Below, one piece after another: positions 42,549 to 51,622 of a stretch of 64,000 nt of DNA (positions are counted from its first letter, which is position 1; every line of letters begins with the position of its first letter). Below the pieces are notes generated by a model that searched no databases, was not told the DNA's origin, and worked only from the letters and a program-made list of their open reading frames with translations. Source of the stretch: Sandaracinaceae bacterium (GTDB lineage: Bacteria > Myxococcota_A > Polyangia > Polyangiales > JADJQN01); assembly GCA_016712745.1 (NCBI GenBank), contig JADJQN010000003.1, positions 496,001 to 560,000 on the forward strand. The letters run 5' to 3'. The position numbers and the translations under genes were made by a program.

Positions 42549-44465
42549 GTGAGCTGGGACGAGAAACTTTTCGGGCTCCTCTTTCGACGTGTGCGTGGCC
42601 TCAACGCGCGCGCGTCAAGCCCGCACGAAGTCACGCTACAGCCGCGACTCGTTCGCCTCGAAATGCTGGCTACCGGAATTGCAGGCAAGCGTGTGGAAGT
42701 CCGAGCAACGGAAGGAGAAGGATTCATCCGCAGCGACGGCACTCTGTCGCTTCCTGAAGCCTTTGACGTATTCGAGTCGACCGAGAAGAACGCGAACCTC
42801 TACTTGCTCCGCACTGCGTTCGCCGCGATGGCATTCAAGCTTGGTCTTGCTGCAGGTGCGCAGATGGATCGCACGACCGCGCGAGCCTATACCGTCGGTG
42901 TCGCGCCGCTCGTTGTACGAGCGCTTTCAGAAGAGTTTCTCGGCTTGCGTACGCTCTGGATCGAGTATGCCGCCGCACTCAAGCCGCGACTCACGGCCTT
43001 ACTCGAACAGCCAGCCAACGCTCGACTCGGCAATCTGCTGGCACTTGGCTTTGATCCAGAGGTCCCCGAGGCGGCGGAGTTGCGCTCCCTATTTGAGGAA
43101 CTTCGCGTCCGATCAACGGACGTTTCGACGTTCGCCAGATGGCTCACACGTGACTATCTGAAAGACAGCGCGAGCGCAGTGCCTTACGTGCAGCTCTACG
43201 GTTGGCTGGCGGTCGCGTCCGGCGATGCCTTTGCCGTCGACGATCCCGGAGCCGCGAGCCCCATCGCGAAGAAAGCCTCCGAGCGCAAAGGAAAGAATCG
43301 CGAGGCCGTTCGTCGCTTGCAGCTGCGACCCGCGGAGGAAGAAAATCCGTTTACGCATTCCTTTGAAAAGACCGAGACTCTCGAAGAGTACAAAGGGGGT
43401 TCCAAGAAGGTCGACGGCTCGGACGAAATGAGTTCGCACGGAGAGGCCCTCGACGAGCTTAATCTGCAGGAGGTCGTGCGCTCCGATCAGCAGGCGCACT
43501 CGGTCTATCGCGCCGACGTCTTGATGGACGTGGATGTGGCCCACGTCGCCGACGCCGCTCCCACGAGCGAGCGCTCGGTTGTCTACGACGAGTGGGACCA
43601 CGCATCAAAAGCTTACCGAAAAGATTTCTGCACCGTGCGCGTCGTTCCAGCAGCGGCAGCCGCAGCAACCGTCGCCGCAGAGAAACGAGCCCAAGTCCGG
43701 CGCACGCACCGCGCCGCCATCGATCGCCTCACGGGGAGCCTCGCCCGACATTTCAGCGCGCGTGCGTGGGAAACGGGCCTGCTCGATGGCACCGAGATTG
43801 ACCTCGACAGGCTATCCGCGCGCCACGCCGCGTTGCGCGCGGGAGCGAACGCCGGCGATCGACTCTACATGTCGCGAATTCGTCCCATTACGGATCTGAG
43901 TCTAGTCATTCTTGTCGACACCTCGCTCTCGAGTGATAGCTGGGTGAACAATCAGCGCGTGCTCGATGTCGCGATCGATTCTCTCTACCTGCTCGCCGAA
44001 GTCATCGAGCCATTCGATTTAGACTGCGTGGTAGGCGCTTTCGATAGTCGCACGCGCCGAGATTGCGCGTTTCGGGAAATCAAAACCTCTCGCACTTCAT
44101 GGCGCCGCATGCGTGAGCGCGCGGCCGCTCTCGCACCAAGTGGCTACACGCGCATCGGACCCGCGCTGCGGCATGCCAAATCAATCTTCGAAGATCAACG
44201 CGGTGTGCGGCGTCTTCTGCTTGTGCTTAGCGACGCCAAACCCTCTGACTACGATCGGTACGAGGGTCGATACGGAGTAGCGGACGTGAAGCAAGCCATA
44301 CGCGAGCTGCGCGCAATCGGCGCGGTAACGCATCTCTTTGCGCTTGATGACGGCAACTCGCCTTCTTGGAAGGAGATGTTCGGAACGGGCGGCTACTCCG
44401 TCGTGCCTAACGTTCTGGGCCTTGCTTCCGGGATGACGCGCGCCCTTGCGGCGTCGCTTCGCTAG
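42549..44465 (+). CDS. norD: NorD, von Willebrand A-domain activation protein
   Basis: A 638-aa partner of NorQ. The GTG at 42549 starts VSWDEKLFGLLF. The N-terminal half is helical, the middle (about 240-360) is charged and low in complexity, and the C-terminal VWA domain has a MIDAS motif DTSLS in LVILVDTSLSSDSW, followed by TRIGPALRHA and LLLVLSDAKPSDYDRYEG, typical for NorD. It begins 31 bp after norQ and ends the nor operon. The convergent hemerythrin gene follows at 1 bp. Confidence 0.92.
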   Translation: MSWDEKLFGLLFRRVRGLNARASSPHEVTLQPRLVRLEMLATGIAGKRVEVRATEGEGFIRSDGTLSLPEAFDVFESTEKNANLYLLRTAFAAMAFKLGLAAGAQMDRTTARAYTVGVAPLVVRALSEEFLGLRTLWIEYAAALKPRLTALLEQPANARLGNLLALGFDPEVPEAAELRSLFEELRVRSTDVSTFARWLTRDYLKDSASAVPYVQLYGWLAVASGDAFAVDDPGAASPIAKKASERKGKNREAVRRLQLRPAEEENPFTHSFEKTETLEEYKGGSKKVDGSDEMSSHGEALDELNLQEVVRSDQQAHSVYRADVLMDVDVAHVADAAPTSERSVVYDEWDHASKAYRKDFCTVRVVPAAAAAATVAAEKRAQVRRTHRAAIDRLTGSLARHFSARAWETGLLDGTEIDLDRLSARHAALRAGANAGDRLYMSRIRPITDLSLVILVDTSLSSDSWVNNQRVLDVAIDSLYLLAEVIEPFDLDCVVGAFDSRTRRDCAFREIKTSRTSWRRMRERAAALAPSGYTRIGPALRHAKSIFEDQRGVRRLLLVLSDAKPSDYDRYEGRYGVADVKQAIRELRAIGAVTHLFALDDGNSPSWKEMFGTGGYSVVPNVLGLASGMTRALAASLR

Positions 44466-44466
44466 T

Positions 44467-44985
44467 TCAGATACGACGACGGGCTCGAACTTCGTTGACG
44501 ATTGTTCGCTGAACCTCGGGCGATAACGCCCTCTGCACCGCGGGGAAAATGATGGTCTCTTCCAAAGTCAGATGTTCTTCAAATAGTGCGCTGAGCTTGA
44601 TAGCCGTCGCCCCCGCCGCCTCGCGCAGTGACGCGTTTGCCGGTGATTCGCGGAGTCTACGCAACGACTCACATAGCGAATCGAGTAGCGGCGCGTGCTC
44701 TTTGTGCTGCGTCGTCATCGCGTCGAGCGAGCTCGAACACGCAGGATCTGCCAACCTGAGCCGGGGCTCGATGCTCCGTTCTTCGTCCTCAATATGAAGT
44801 CGAAGCGACGTTGTGAAGTATCGCTCACAGTCCTCGCTGGCGCGGACAATGTCAGCATCGAGCGCATCGCGTTCGGTTCCGATGCGAATGCTCGTCTTAG
44901 TAAAGAGGCGAATCCGCTCATGACACTCAAGCATGATCGCGATGAGGTCTTCGGTCGGTCGTCGAGGCCCAGATGAGATTTGCAT
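44467..44985 (-). CDS. Hemerythrin HHE-domain protein
   Basis: A 172-aa four-helix di-iron protein. Metal ligands expected for the family are visible: LECHERIRLF, LHIEDEERSIEPRL, TTQHKEHAPLLDSL and FEEHLTLEETIIFPAV. Such proteins bind O2 or NO or repair iron centres. Its position between norD and ytfE supports a role in NO defence. Its start faces ytfE, with about 100 bp between. Confidence 0.85.
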   Translation of the reverse strand: MQISSGPRRPTEDLIAIMLECHERIRLFTKTSIRIGTERDALDADIVRASEDCERYFTTSLRLHIEDEERSIEPRLRLADPACSSSLDAMTTQHKEHAPLLDSLCESLRRLRESPANASLREAAGATAIKLSALFEEHLTLEETIIFPAVQRALSPEVQRTIVNEVRARRRI

Positions 44986-45087
44986 TTGAGACTAACTGTG
45001 GGACGCGGTATGAAACGCGTCCAGCCGGGCGAGTGCGCGACTGCTTCGTCCAGAATGTGCTAACTCAAACCACTCAAGGAGAACGCT

Positions 45088-45777
45088 ATGCTTGATCGCC
45101 AACAAACCATCGCCAATGTCGTGCTCGACCATTCGGAATGCGCGCAAGTGTTCCAGCGACACCGGATCGACTTCTGCTGTCGCGGCGGCGTTAGCATCGA
45201 GGCTGCAGCGGCACTCGGCAAAGTAGATGTTGAAGTTCTCGTGCGGGAACTCACACAGGCCATCGAAGATCGTCACGGTGAAGCGCGAGCTGACCGACGC
45301 GAACTGTCGACTCCGCAGCTTATCGAGTACATCGTCGCCACGCATCACGCGTACCTGCGCAAAGCGCTACCGTTCGTCCTGGCTCTAGCGGAAAAGGTGG
45401 GCCGCGTTCACGGTGCTCGCAATCCGAAGCTGAATGAGATCGCCAGCGCAGTTCAAGAGCTGGGCGACGCCCTGCTCCCGCACCTGGACTTCGAAGAGGG
45501 AGTTCTCTTCCCTAAGTTGCTAGACGCCCACACCGGCCCGACTGAGCTTCATGAGCCACTTGCCGAAATGCAGAGCGAGCACTTGGTCGTCGCGAAACTT
45601 CTCCGTACAATCCGCAGCGCCGCCGACGATTTCGCGTTGCCGGACTGGGCGTGCAACAGCTACCGCACCCTCTTCTCGGAGCTGCAGCAGATGGAAAGCG
45701 ACATCTTTGAGCACGTTCATCTCGAAAACCACGTGCTAGAACCGCGCGCGAAAGGCGCTCGTAACGGCAAAACGTGA
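45088..45777 (+). CDS. ytfE: Iron-sulfur cluster repair di-iron protein YtfE/Ric/ScdA
   Basis: A 229-aa protein that repairs Fe-S clusters damaged by NO or oxidants. The N-terminal ScdA-type domain has HRIDFCCRGG. The C-terminal hemerythrin-like domain carries the His/Glu ligands in THHAYLRKAL, LLPHLDFEEGVLFP, QSEHLVVAKLL and EHVHLENHVLEP. AAGGAG lies before the ATG. It is followed by a Crp/Fnr regulator 46 bp away and fits the NO-stress neighbourhood. Confidence 0.95.
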   Translation: MLDRQQTIANVVLDHSECAQVFQRHRIDFCCRGGVSIEAAAALGKVDVEVLVRELTQAIEDRHGEARADRRELSTPQLIEYIVATHHAYLRKALPFVLALAEKVGRVHGARNPKLNEIASAVQELGDALLPHLDFEEGVLFPKLLDAHTGPTELHEPLAEMQSEHLVVAKLLRTIRSAADDFALPDWACNSYRTLFSELQQMESDIFEHVHLENHVLEPRAKGARNGKT

Positions 45778-45823
45778 CTCACGCTTGAGCCTGCGGTTCC
45801 ACAGCAGCTATGCTCGCGCGGTA

Positions 45824-46558
45824 ATGCCCGACAAAGAGCATCTGGAAGAAGGCCGTAGAGCCAGTGGGAAATTAGTCGCGCTTCGAACGTCGAAGCTCTT
45901 CCACGGACTAACGCCGGAGCTTTTCGCGCCGCTCGTAGAACTGTCTCGCTTTCGATCGTTCGATGAAGCCAGTTCTATTTGGACTGCAGGCCAACCTGCG
46001 GAGGCCATGATCGTTGTGAACCAAGGATTCGTCGCTGCCATGACGCGACATGCGAGCGGACGCGCTTCGATCTCCAATATTTTCGGTCCATCAGAGAGTG
46101 CCGGTGATGGGCTCGTGTTCAGCTCCGGGGCCTCGTATCCCATCGAAGTACGGACTCTCACCGCAGTGCAGGTCCTCTGGTTGCCGTTTGCGCCGCTGCG
46201 GGAGCTTTGCGCGCAGTACCCCGAATTGCGGAGTTGCGTGGACCTGTCTATCCGCGCGCACCTGTTCGCACTTCGCGACCGCATCGGAACTCTTAGCGCC
46301 GGCTCCGTCGGGATCAGACTCGCAACGTTCTTCATCTTTGTGAATGCTCGGTTTGGCACTGACTCGAATGACGGACGCGCAGTACGTATGCCCCTCTCAC
46401 GCGCCGTGCTCGCGGACCTCGTCGCTGCGCGAGTGGAGACAATTGTCCGCGTTCTCTCGGATTGGAAGCAGCGCAAGTGGATGGTCGACCTGGACGACGG
46501 CTTTTGGTTCGCTCGCGGCGCGCTAGAGAACTTGGTCGCGGAGCAAACTGACGAGTGA
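45824..46558 (+). CDS. Crp/Fnr family transcriptional regulator
   Basis: A 244-aa regulator. The N-terminal effector domain (about 25-145) begins SKLFHGLTPELFAPLVELS, typical of the Crp/Fnr superfamily, and lacks an N-terminal Cys cluster, as in Dnr/NnrR-type NO sensors that use haem. The HTH near the C-terminus is weaker than usual (LSRAVLADLVAARVETIVRVLSDW), but the spacing is right. It lies between ytfE and the HiPIP gene, and the shared operator starts 16 bp after its stop. It is the best candidate reader of the TGAC-N4-GTCA sites. Confidence 0.85.
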   Translation: MPDKEHLEEGRRASGKLVALRTSKLFHGLTPELFAPLVELSRFRSFDEASSIWTAGQPAEAMIVVNQGFVAAMTRHASGRASISNIFGPSESAGDGLVFSSGASYPIEVRTLTAVQVLWLPFAPLRELCAQYPELRSCVDLSIRAHLFALRDRIGTLSAGSVGIRLATFFIFVNARFGTDSNDGRAVRMPLSRAVLADLVAARVETIVRVLSDWKQRKWMVDLDDGFWFARGALENLVAEQTDE

Positions 46559-46571
46559 GGCGCAATGCGCC

Positions 46572-46586
46572 ATTGACGGATGTCAT
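46572..46586. promoter_or_regulatory. Crp/Fnr-type operator ahead of the HiPIP gene
   Basis: ATTGACGGATGTCAT, identical in 15 bp to the reverse complement of the norC site, ends 74 bp before the HiPIP ATG. The same TGAC-N4-GTCA core recurs at 47537 and 51721. Confidence 0.7.
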
Positions 46587-46660
46587 GCGCGCGTAGGTTT
46601 GACCGCATATTTTTTGACCGTCGTCGCGGCGCGGGTTAGATGTGGCGTGGAGGTCCGCCC

Positions 46661-46987
46661 ATGGCTGACAAGTTGATTTCACGCCGGGATTTGCTCAAGA
46701 AGAGCGCGTTTTGGGGTATTGCGGTTGTTGTCGGTCCTGCGCTGTTGAATGGCGGCTGTGGCTCCGATGCGCCCGTGTGCACGGACACGGCCGGGTTGTC
46801 GCAGCCCGAGATCGCCATGCGCACAGCGAACGCTTACGTCGATCGGACTCCCGAACCGGCAAAGACTTGCGCGAACTGCAACTTCTTCGAGTCGCGCGGA
46901 GAGTCCGCATGCGGTGGTTGCAAGGTGCTCAAGGGACCCATTGCACCCGCAGGTTACTGCCGACTTTGGGCAGCGAAGATAGCCTGA
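46661..46987 (+). CDS. High-potential iron-sulfur protein with Tat signal
   Basis: A 108-aa periplasmic electron carrier. The twin-arginine signal SRRDLLKKSAFWG is followed by a hydrophobic run. The mature part has CANCNFF, ACGGC and GYCRLW, matching the Cys pattern and aromatic core of HiPIPs that hold one 4Fe-4S cluster. GGAGG precedes the ATG. It could feed electrons to NorC or to the NirK cytochrome domain. The gene is under one of the shared operators. Confidence 0.85.
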   Translation: MADKLISRRDLLKKSAFWGIAVVVGPALLNGGCGSDAPVCTDTAGLSQPEIAMRTANAYVDRTPEPAKTCANCNFFESRGESACGGCKVLKGPIAPAGYCRLWAAKIA

Positions 46988-47005
46988 AGACGCACAGGCA
47001 CTCAG

Positions 47006-47512
47006 GTGCACTGGCTCTATCTCTTTTCAGTTTGGGTTCACATTCTCGCCGCCATGACCTGGGTGGGTGGGATGGGTTTCCTCGTGCTCGTCGTTGTGCC
47101 GTGGTTGCGCGCAGGCAATCGTGCCGAAGCAGGTAAATTCCTGCGCGAGACTGGCGAGCGCTTTCGGATGGTGGGCTGGTCCTGTTTCGTTGCCCTGATC
47201 GTTACCGGGACGGTGAACCTCTACTATCGGGGCGTGCGCCCGGCTGATTTTGCACGGACGGAGTGGCTGCACACGCAGTTTGGGCGCGCCATTACGCTCA
47301 AGCTTTCTGTCTTCGTGCTCATCTTGCTGATGAGCGCGGTGCACGACTTCGTCATCGGTCCCCGTGCCGTTCGCGCGATCGAAGCCGACCCCACTTCTTC
47401 AGAGTCGGCGCGCTTGCGTCGCTACGCGTCCGTGCTTGGCCGCGTGAATGCGCTCGCGGCGCTTGTCGTGGTCGCGCTCGCCGTGACGCTGATACGCGGC
47501 TGGCCTCTCTAA
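47006..47512 (+). CDS. CopD-family membrane protein
   Basis: A 168-aa protein with four to five membrane helices, from a GTG 18 bp after the HiPIP stop. It has HILAAMTWVGGMGFLVLVVV and a conserved C-terminal RVNALAALVVVALAV helix, as in CopD/DUF-type copper or haem membrane proteins. In-helix His residues could bind haem or copper. It is probably co-transcribed with the HiPIP gene. A copper supply role for NirK is possible. Confidence 0.72.
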   Translation: MHWLYLFSVWVHILAAMTWVGGMGFLVLVVVPWLRAGNRAEAGKFLRETGERFRMVGWSCFVALIVTGTVNLYYRGVRPADFARTEWLHTQFGRAITLKLSVFVLILLMSAVHDFVIGPRAVRAIEADPTSSESARLRRYASVLGRVNALAALVVVALAVTLIRGWPL

Positions 47513-47536
47513 TTTCGACGGGCCTCGCGTCGCATC

Positions 47537-47548
47537 TGACAATTGTCA
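47537..47548. promoter_or_regulatory. Crp/Fnr-type operator ahead of the outer-membrane protein gene
   Basis: TGACAATTGTCA is a perfect 12-bp palindrome of the TGAC-N4-GTCA type, 93 bp before the ATG at 47642 and 24 bp after the CopD-like stop. It shares the core with the sites before norC, the HiPIP gene and nirK. Confidence 0.65.
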
Positions 47549-47641
47549 TCCCGCAGTTGCGGCGATTGGCCGACCATCACGGCGTCTAACGAGCAATACG
47601 CTGGAATCCCCGGTGAAACGGGCTCGTGAGAGGAGCTCCAC

Positions 47642-48589
47642 ATGAATCGTTCGAACATCCTGCTCCGCATCGGTGCACTCGCTTGCCTGTGTACGGCGCT
47701 TTCACAATCGCCCGCGCTCGCGCAGGAAAGCGCGCCTGCACCAACGCCGGCCCCGCCGCCGTACGTTTTGCCGTTTCAGCTCAGGCCAGCCATCGCACCG
47801 AATGTCGTGCGCCTGGATTTTCCGCTAGCGATGTACGGCCGGCAAAGTGACACCATCGCGGGCGGGCTCACCATCGCTCCGACCATTGTAGCGTCGTACA
47901 GAGTGCTTCCGTGGCTTGCGCCGCTCGTCCGATTGGGAATGTTCTCAAACTCGCCAACGGACGGAGCATCGGGAACCGGATTCGACAATCCGTTGATCGG
48001 CGTGCTTGCGACGCCGAATGCGGGCAATGGCTTTCGCCCGTCCTTCTATGCGGCGTTCACCATCCCTGTTGGGAGCGGTGGAGGAGATGCGCCTGATGCT
48101 GGCGTTGCTGCGGCGACAGGTCGCGGACGCGCAGCTCGAAGCTACTTGGACAATGCCCTGATGCTTCCAAACTATTTCGCAGCGGTTCAGGGTGTTGGAC
48201 TCGCATACCTGCGCAACGGATTCACCATCCAAGCAGAGGCTACCGTCCTTGAGTTCGTGCGCGTTCGCGGGCCCGCCGCGACGCAGAACAGCAGCATCGT
48301 CAACTCGACTTGGGATCTGTGGCTTGCGTACTCGATCATGCCGCAGTTGAGCGTCGGCATTGAACTGCGTCATCAGCGCTTCTTGTCCACACCTCTTGCC
48401 GTGAGCGCCAATCACGCACTGCGCGAGCAAACGACAATTGCAGTGGGCGTTCGCACAAAAATCGCGCTTGGGTCGGGCATCGTTATGCCCCTCGGAATCG
48501 CCTACATCCGCGGAATTGACGAACCCATGCAGGGGAGCGGCGCGAGCTACAACACCATCTGGATCGACGTGCCCGTCCTATTTCCCTGA
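47642..48589 (+). CDS. Predicted outer-membrane beta-barrel protein
   Basis: A 315-aa protein with a Sec signal peptide (ALSQSPALA-QE), a short Pro/Ala linker and alternating strands from about residue 55 to a terminal aromatic residue (VPVLFP). The segments PSFYAAFTIPVGSGGG and TWDLWLAYSIMPQLSVGI are barrel-like, similar to transporters of the phenol-degradation/porin kind, but I cannot name a family. GAGGAG precedes the ATG. Its operator suggests expression with nitrite/NO respiration, perhaps as a pore for nitrite or metal. Confidence 0.65.
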   Translation: MNRSNILLRIGALACLCTALSQSPALAQESAPAPTPAPPPYVLPFQLRPAIAPNVVRLDFPLAMYGRQSDTIAGGLTIAPTIVASYRVLPWLAPLVRLGMFSNSPTDGASGTGFDNPLIGVLATPNAGNGFRPSFYAAFTIPVGSGGGDAPDAGVAAATGRGRAARSYLDNALMLPNYFAAVQGVGLAYLRNGFTIQAEATVLEFVRVRGPAATQNSSIVNSTWDLWLAYSIMPQLSVGIELRHQRFLSTPLAVSANHALREQTTIAVGVRTKIALGSGIVMPLGIAYIRGIDEPMQGSGASYNTIWIDVPVLFP

Positions 48590-48596
48590 CGGACGT

Positions 48597-49289
48597 TCAC
48601 GGAACGAGCTGGGCAAGCGCGGTCGCCATCGGATCAAGCGGCTGCCCAGTTCCTTCCACTTGCGTGTGCAGCACGCCGTTGGCATCAAGGAGACTAAGAA
48701 CCATGCTGTGCGCGTACTGCCCGTCGCTCGTGCGGCGATATTGCACGCCGAGCGTATTCGCAAATGCTCGAATGTCCGCTTCGCTGCCTGTCACCAAACG
48801 AAAACGGTTCGTGTCGAGTTGACGTGTGCGTGCAAGCTCGGCGAGACGCACCGGTGTATCGGTGGCAGGATCGAATGACACAAGCAAGTATTGCGTCTGA
48901 GCGCGCACGCGTGCATCGAGGAGAGCATCAAGTCGCAGCAGGTCCGAAATCAGAAGCGGACACACCGTCGTGCAGCTTCCATAGAACATAAGCACAACCG
49001 TCGGCTTGCCACGCAGCGATGCGAGGGTGAAAGACTGGTTGCTCTGATCCGTCCATCGTGATTCGAGCTGGTAGATCGATACGTCCGGTAGAGGAGTCGC
49101 CACGGGCAGAGTAGCTTGGTGCACATGCTCGTGCCCCGCGTGGGCTTCCTGCTGTGTATGTTGTGCGTGCTGCGTGTGTTGTTCGTGATTCGTGTGTGCG
49201 GCCTCATGATGCTCTTCCGCTCCTGAGGAGCATGCTCCAAGCAAATAGCCGAACGCGAGGTACGACAGGCCTTTTGAGAGATTCTTCAT
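48597..49289 (-). CDS. SCO1/SenC-family copper chaperone lipoprotein
   Basis: A 230-aa lipoprotein (lipobox LLGAC) with a strongly His-rich linker (about 25-65, many HxxH and HEH) and a thioredoxin-fold domain whose copper motif CTTVC lies in MFYGSCTTVCPLL; the third ligand His is in AHSMVLSLLD. SCO proteins deliver copper to copper sites, normally CuA of oxidases. Beside nirK it may serve NirK instead. The ATG overlaps the stop of the SUMF1-type gene (ATGA), so it belongs to the nirK operon. Confidence 0.88.
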   Translation of the reverse strand: MKNLSKGLSYLAFGYLLGACSSGAEEHHEAAHTNHEQHTQHAQHTQQEAHAGHEHVHQATLPVATPLPDVSIYQLESRWTDQSNQSFTLASLRGKPTVVLMFYGSCTTVCPLLISDLLRLDALLDARVRAQTQYLLVSFDPATDTPVRLAELARTRQLDTNRFRLVTGSEADIRAFANTLGVQYRRTSDGQYAHSMVLSLLDANGVLHTQVEGTGQPLDPMATALAQLVP

Positions 49290-50116
49290 GGCGGTGGTTC
49301 TCCTTCTGTCACACAACGAAATCCCAAGTTCCGCACGGTGTAAGACGCCCGCAGGCTCGAACGAAACGCGTAGCGCATGAACGCCGCGTAGTCTGCTGTG
49401 TCCGTCGCGCCAAGCGCCGCGCCACCACAGAAGCGCGCGAATTCACCGTCACCGCGCGAACGAGCGTCGACGTTGATCATCGATGCGTTGAAATCGAGCA
49501 CCCATTCCCACACGAGCCCGTGCATATCGTGGATGCCCCAGACATTCGGGCGCGACTGCCCAACGGATGGGAGCGGCTCGACAAAGGGGTGTGAGTACCA
49601 ACTCAGAATGCGGCGAACGAACGCGCGGTTGCGCTGAGCATCGCGCTGCGTTTCGTCTGCGCGCGCGACGTACTCCCATTGCGCTTCCGTCGGTAGCGTT
49701 GCACCCCGCGACTCGCAGTACGCGGTTGCTGCGAACCACGACACGCGTGTCACTGGCTGGCGCTCAGCGCCCATCGCAAAGTGGAGCGCATCCGTCCATT
49801 GCGCAAGGTACTCCCGATCTGCAAATACGCGCGGAACGCGTCCACGTTGCCACCGCGGCACTTCGGTGACGAAGCGCAGGTAGTCCGCGTTCGTAACGAG
49901 GTGCGTATCCATCCGGAATGGAGCAACACGAATCGGGCCGGTCTCGCTCTCCGCACCACGATAGAAAGATTGGTAGACTCCACCAGCGATATCTCGCATC
50001 GAGTGGACGGGGCCGCCAGGCAGTATCGCCCGCTGCGCAACGGCGACCGTGTGAACGACTGCGAAGAAGGCAGTCGCGCACGCGATCGCAATCACGCGTG
50101 GGGGTCTTGGCGCCAT
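49286..50116 (-). CDS. Formylglycine-generating-enzyme-like (SUMF1) exported protein
   Basis: A 276-aa protein with a Sec signal ending VAVAQ. The FGE-sulfatase domain is clear: FRMDTHLVTNADYLRFV, PVTRVSWFAATAYCESRG, LPTEAQWEYVAR, VWEWVLDF and the end motif LGFRCV. The copper-binding active-site Cys pair of true FGE is not evident, so it is more likely a structural or maturation protein. It lies between nirK (9 bp) and the SCO1 gene; such a trio is consistent with NirK assembly. Confidence 0.85.
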   Translation of the reverse strand: MAPRPPRVIAIACATAFFAVVHTVAVAQRAILPGGPVHSMRDIAGGVYQSFYRGAESETGPIRVAPFRMDTHLVTNADYLRFVTEVPRWQRGRVPRVFADREYLAQWTDALHFAMGAERQPVTRVSWFAATAYCESRGATLPTEAQWEYVARADETQRDAQRNRAFVRRILSWYSHPFVEPLPSVGQSRPNVWGIHDMHGLVWEWVLDFNASMINVDARSRGDGEFARFCGGAALGATDTADYAAFMRYAFRSSLRASYTVRNLGFRCVTEGEPPP

Positions 50117-50125
50117 GCGTTGCTC

Positions 50126-51622
50126 TTAGGGGTGGCTCTCGGGACGAGGTGTGTTGAGTCGCGCTCGTACTGCGGCCACTTCCGCGTCTGTCACTGCGTC
50201 ACCATGGTTGCCGAAGTTTGCGCGGACATAGGTGAGCACGGCCGCGATTTCGTGATCGGTAAGGTTCGACAAGGGCGGCATCGCACCTGTGAAGTTCGCT
50301 CCGTTCACGGTGATGGGCCCAGTACGACCCGCGAGCACGATCTCGATCGAACGCGCCTTGTCCGCCATCAGGTAGTCCGAACTTGCGAGCGGAGGGAACA
50401 GGTTGGCGAGGCCGCGCCCATCGCGTTGGTGACATGTCGCGCACAAGCCAATGAACGTAGCTTCACCCGCGGCGGCAACCGGGCGTGCAGCTCCTCCTGG
50501 CGCCCCGACCGCTTGCGCCGCTGTGCCAAGATACGCTTCATCCACCTCACGACCCGAGTAGACCACGTGATCTTCGGGGCCGGTTACGCGAAGCATGCCA
50601 AGTGTTCCTTTATGGAATGTGCGGAACAACGCATGGTCGACGAGGATGTATGTGCCTGGCACTTCGACACGGAAATCCACGAGCGCGGCACCACCCGGAG
50701 GTATAAGGGTGGTTTGCACATCTGTGTTCGCGATGGTTCCGGCCTCTTGGTAGACGTGATCGAAAATCTCGCCGATGACGTGGAACGAACTCGTCAGATT
50801 GGGGCCGCCGTTGCCGACGAACATGCGCACAGTTTGGCCGACGTTCGCCGTGAGTGCATTATCGCCTGTAAGCGCACCGTCGCGCCCGTTGAAGAGAACG
50901 TAGGATGGGTTCTCATCGATACCGCGCTGCATATCAAACTGCTGCAAGCCAGGCTCGCGATAGTCACCCGTGGTGTAGAAGTCACCTTGAGCGACGTAGT
51001 ATTCCTTATCGACGGCGGGGTAGCCTTCTTCAGGCTCCACCACGATCAAACCGTACATGCCGTTCGCAATGTGCATTCCCACGGGAGCCGTTGCGCAGTG
51101 GTAGATGTAGACGCCTTGATTGAGGGCGCGAAATGAGAACTGCGTTTGATGACCGGGCGCCGTAAACGTGCTGGTCGCGCCTCCGCCGGGCCCCGTCACC
51201 GCATGCAGATCGATATTGTGCGGCATCGTGTTGTTCGGGTGGTTCTGCAGGTGCAGCTCGACGAAGTCTCCGCGTCGCACGCGAATCATCGGCCCTGGGA
51301 CGGTTCCGCCGAAGGTCCAGAACGTGTAGGTCGCGCCGTCGGCGATCTCGCGCGTGACTTCTTGCACCTCGATATTGACCACAACTTTTGCTGGCGCGCG
51401 ACGCGTGATCGGCGGCGCCGCATTGGGCGGCACACCAAGGCGCGCTTGCTCTACCGGCAGCGAAGCCTCTGTGATCGGGGCGAGTGCGGCAGGGTGCGCT
51501 GCGCTTGAGGTCGTTTCAGGAGTAGGCGCAGTCGTAGGCGCGGAAGAGCAAGCGGTGCACGCGAAAAGTGTCGCTAGCGTGACGATGACTTGGGCGTGGA
51601 TTGTATTTGATGATGAACGCAT
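50126..51622 (-). CDS. nirK: Copper nitrite reductase with fused cytochrome c domain, lipoprotein
   Basis: 498 aa; reduces nitrite to NO in the periplasm. The ATG at 51622 starts a signal with a lipobox-like FACTAC. Two cupredoxin domains follow. Type 1 copper ligands are His135, Cys176, His184 and Met189 (YIYHCATAPVGMH). Type 2 ligands are His140, His175 and His330. Catalytic Asp138 and His281 are present. The C-terminal 110 residues are a cytochrome c with CATCH at 394-398, which should feed electrons directly to the type 1 site. Fusions of this kind are known in some bacteria. SCO1 and SUMF1-type genes follow in the same operon. Confidence 0.95.
   Translation of the reverse strand: MRSSSNTIHAQVIVTLATLFACTACSSAPTTAPTPETTSSAAHPAALAPITEASLPVEQARLGVPPNAAPPITRRAPAKVVVNIEVQEVTREIADGATYTFWTFGGTVPGPMIRVRRGDFVELHLQNHPNNTMPHNIDLHAVTGPGGGATSTFTAPGHQTQFSFRALNQGVYIYHCATAPVGMHIANGMYGLIVVEPEEGYPAVDKEYYVAQGDFYTTGDYREPGLQQFDMQRGIDENPSYVLFNGRDGALTGDNALTANVGQTVRMFVGNGGPNLTSSFHVIGEIFDHVYQEAGTIANTDVQTTLIPPGGAALVDFRVEVPGTYILVDHALFRTFHKGTLGMLRVTGPEDHVVYSGREVDEAYLGTAAQAVGAPGGAARPVAAAGEATFIGLCATCHQRDGRGLANLFPPLASSDYLMADKARSIEIVLAGRTGPITVNGANFTGAMPPLSNLTDHEIAAVLTYVRANFGNHGDAVTDAEVAAVRARLNTPRPESHP

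Noticed and set aside
42259..42552. Open frame overlapping the norQ-norD junction
   Set aside because: It lies inside norQ in another frame; norQ continues with a normal family C-terminus.
49781..51136. A 451-codon open frame on the plus strand opposite nirK
   Set aside because: nirK on the other strand has all copper and haem ligands; the plus frame is compositionally odd and has no recognised domain.
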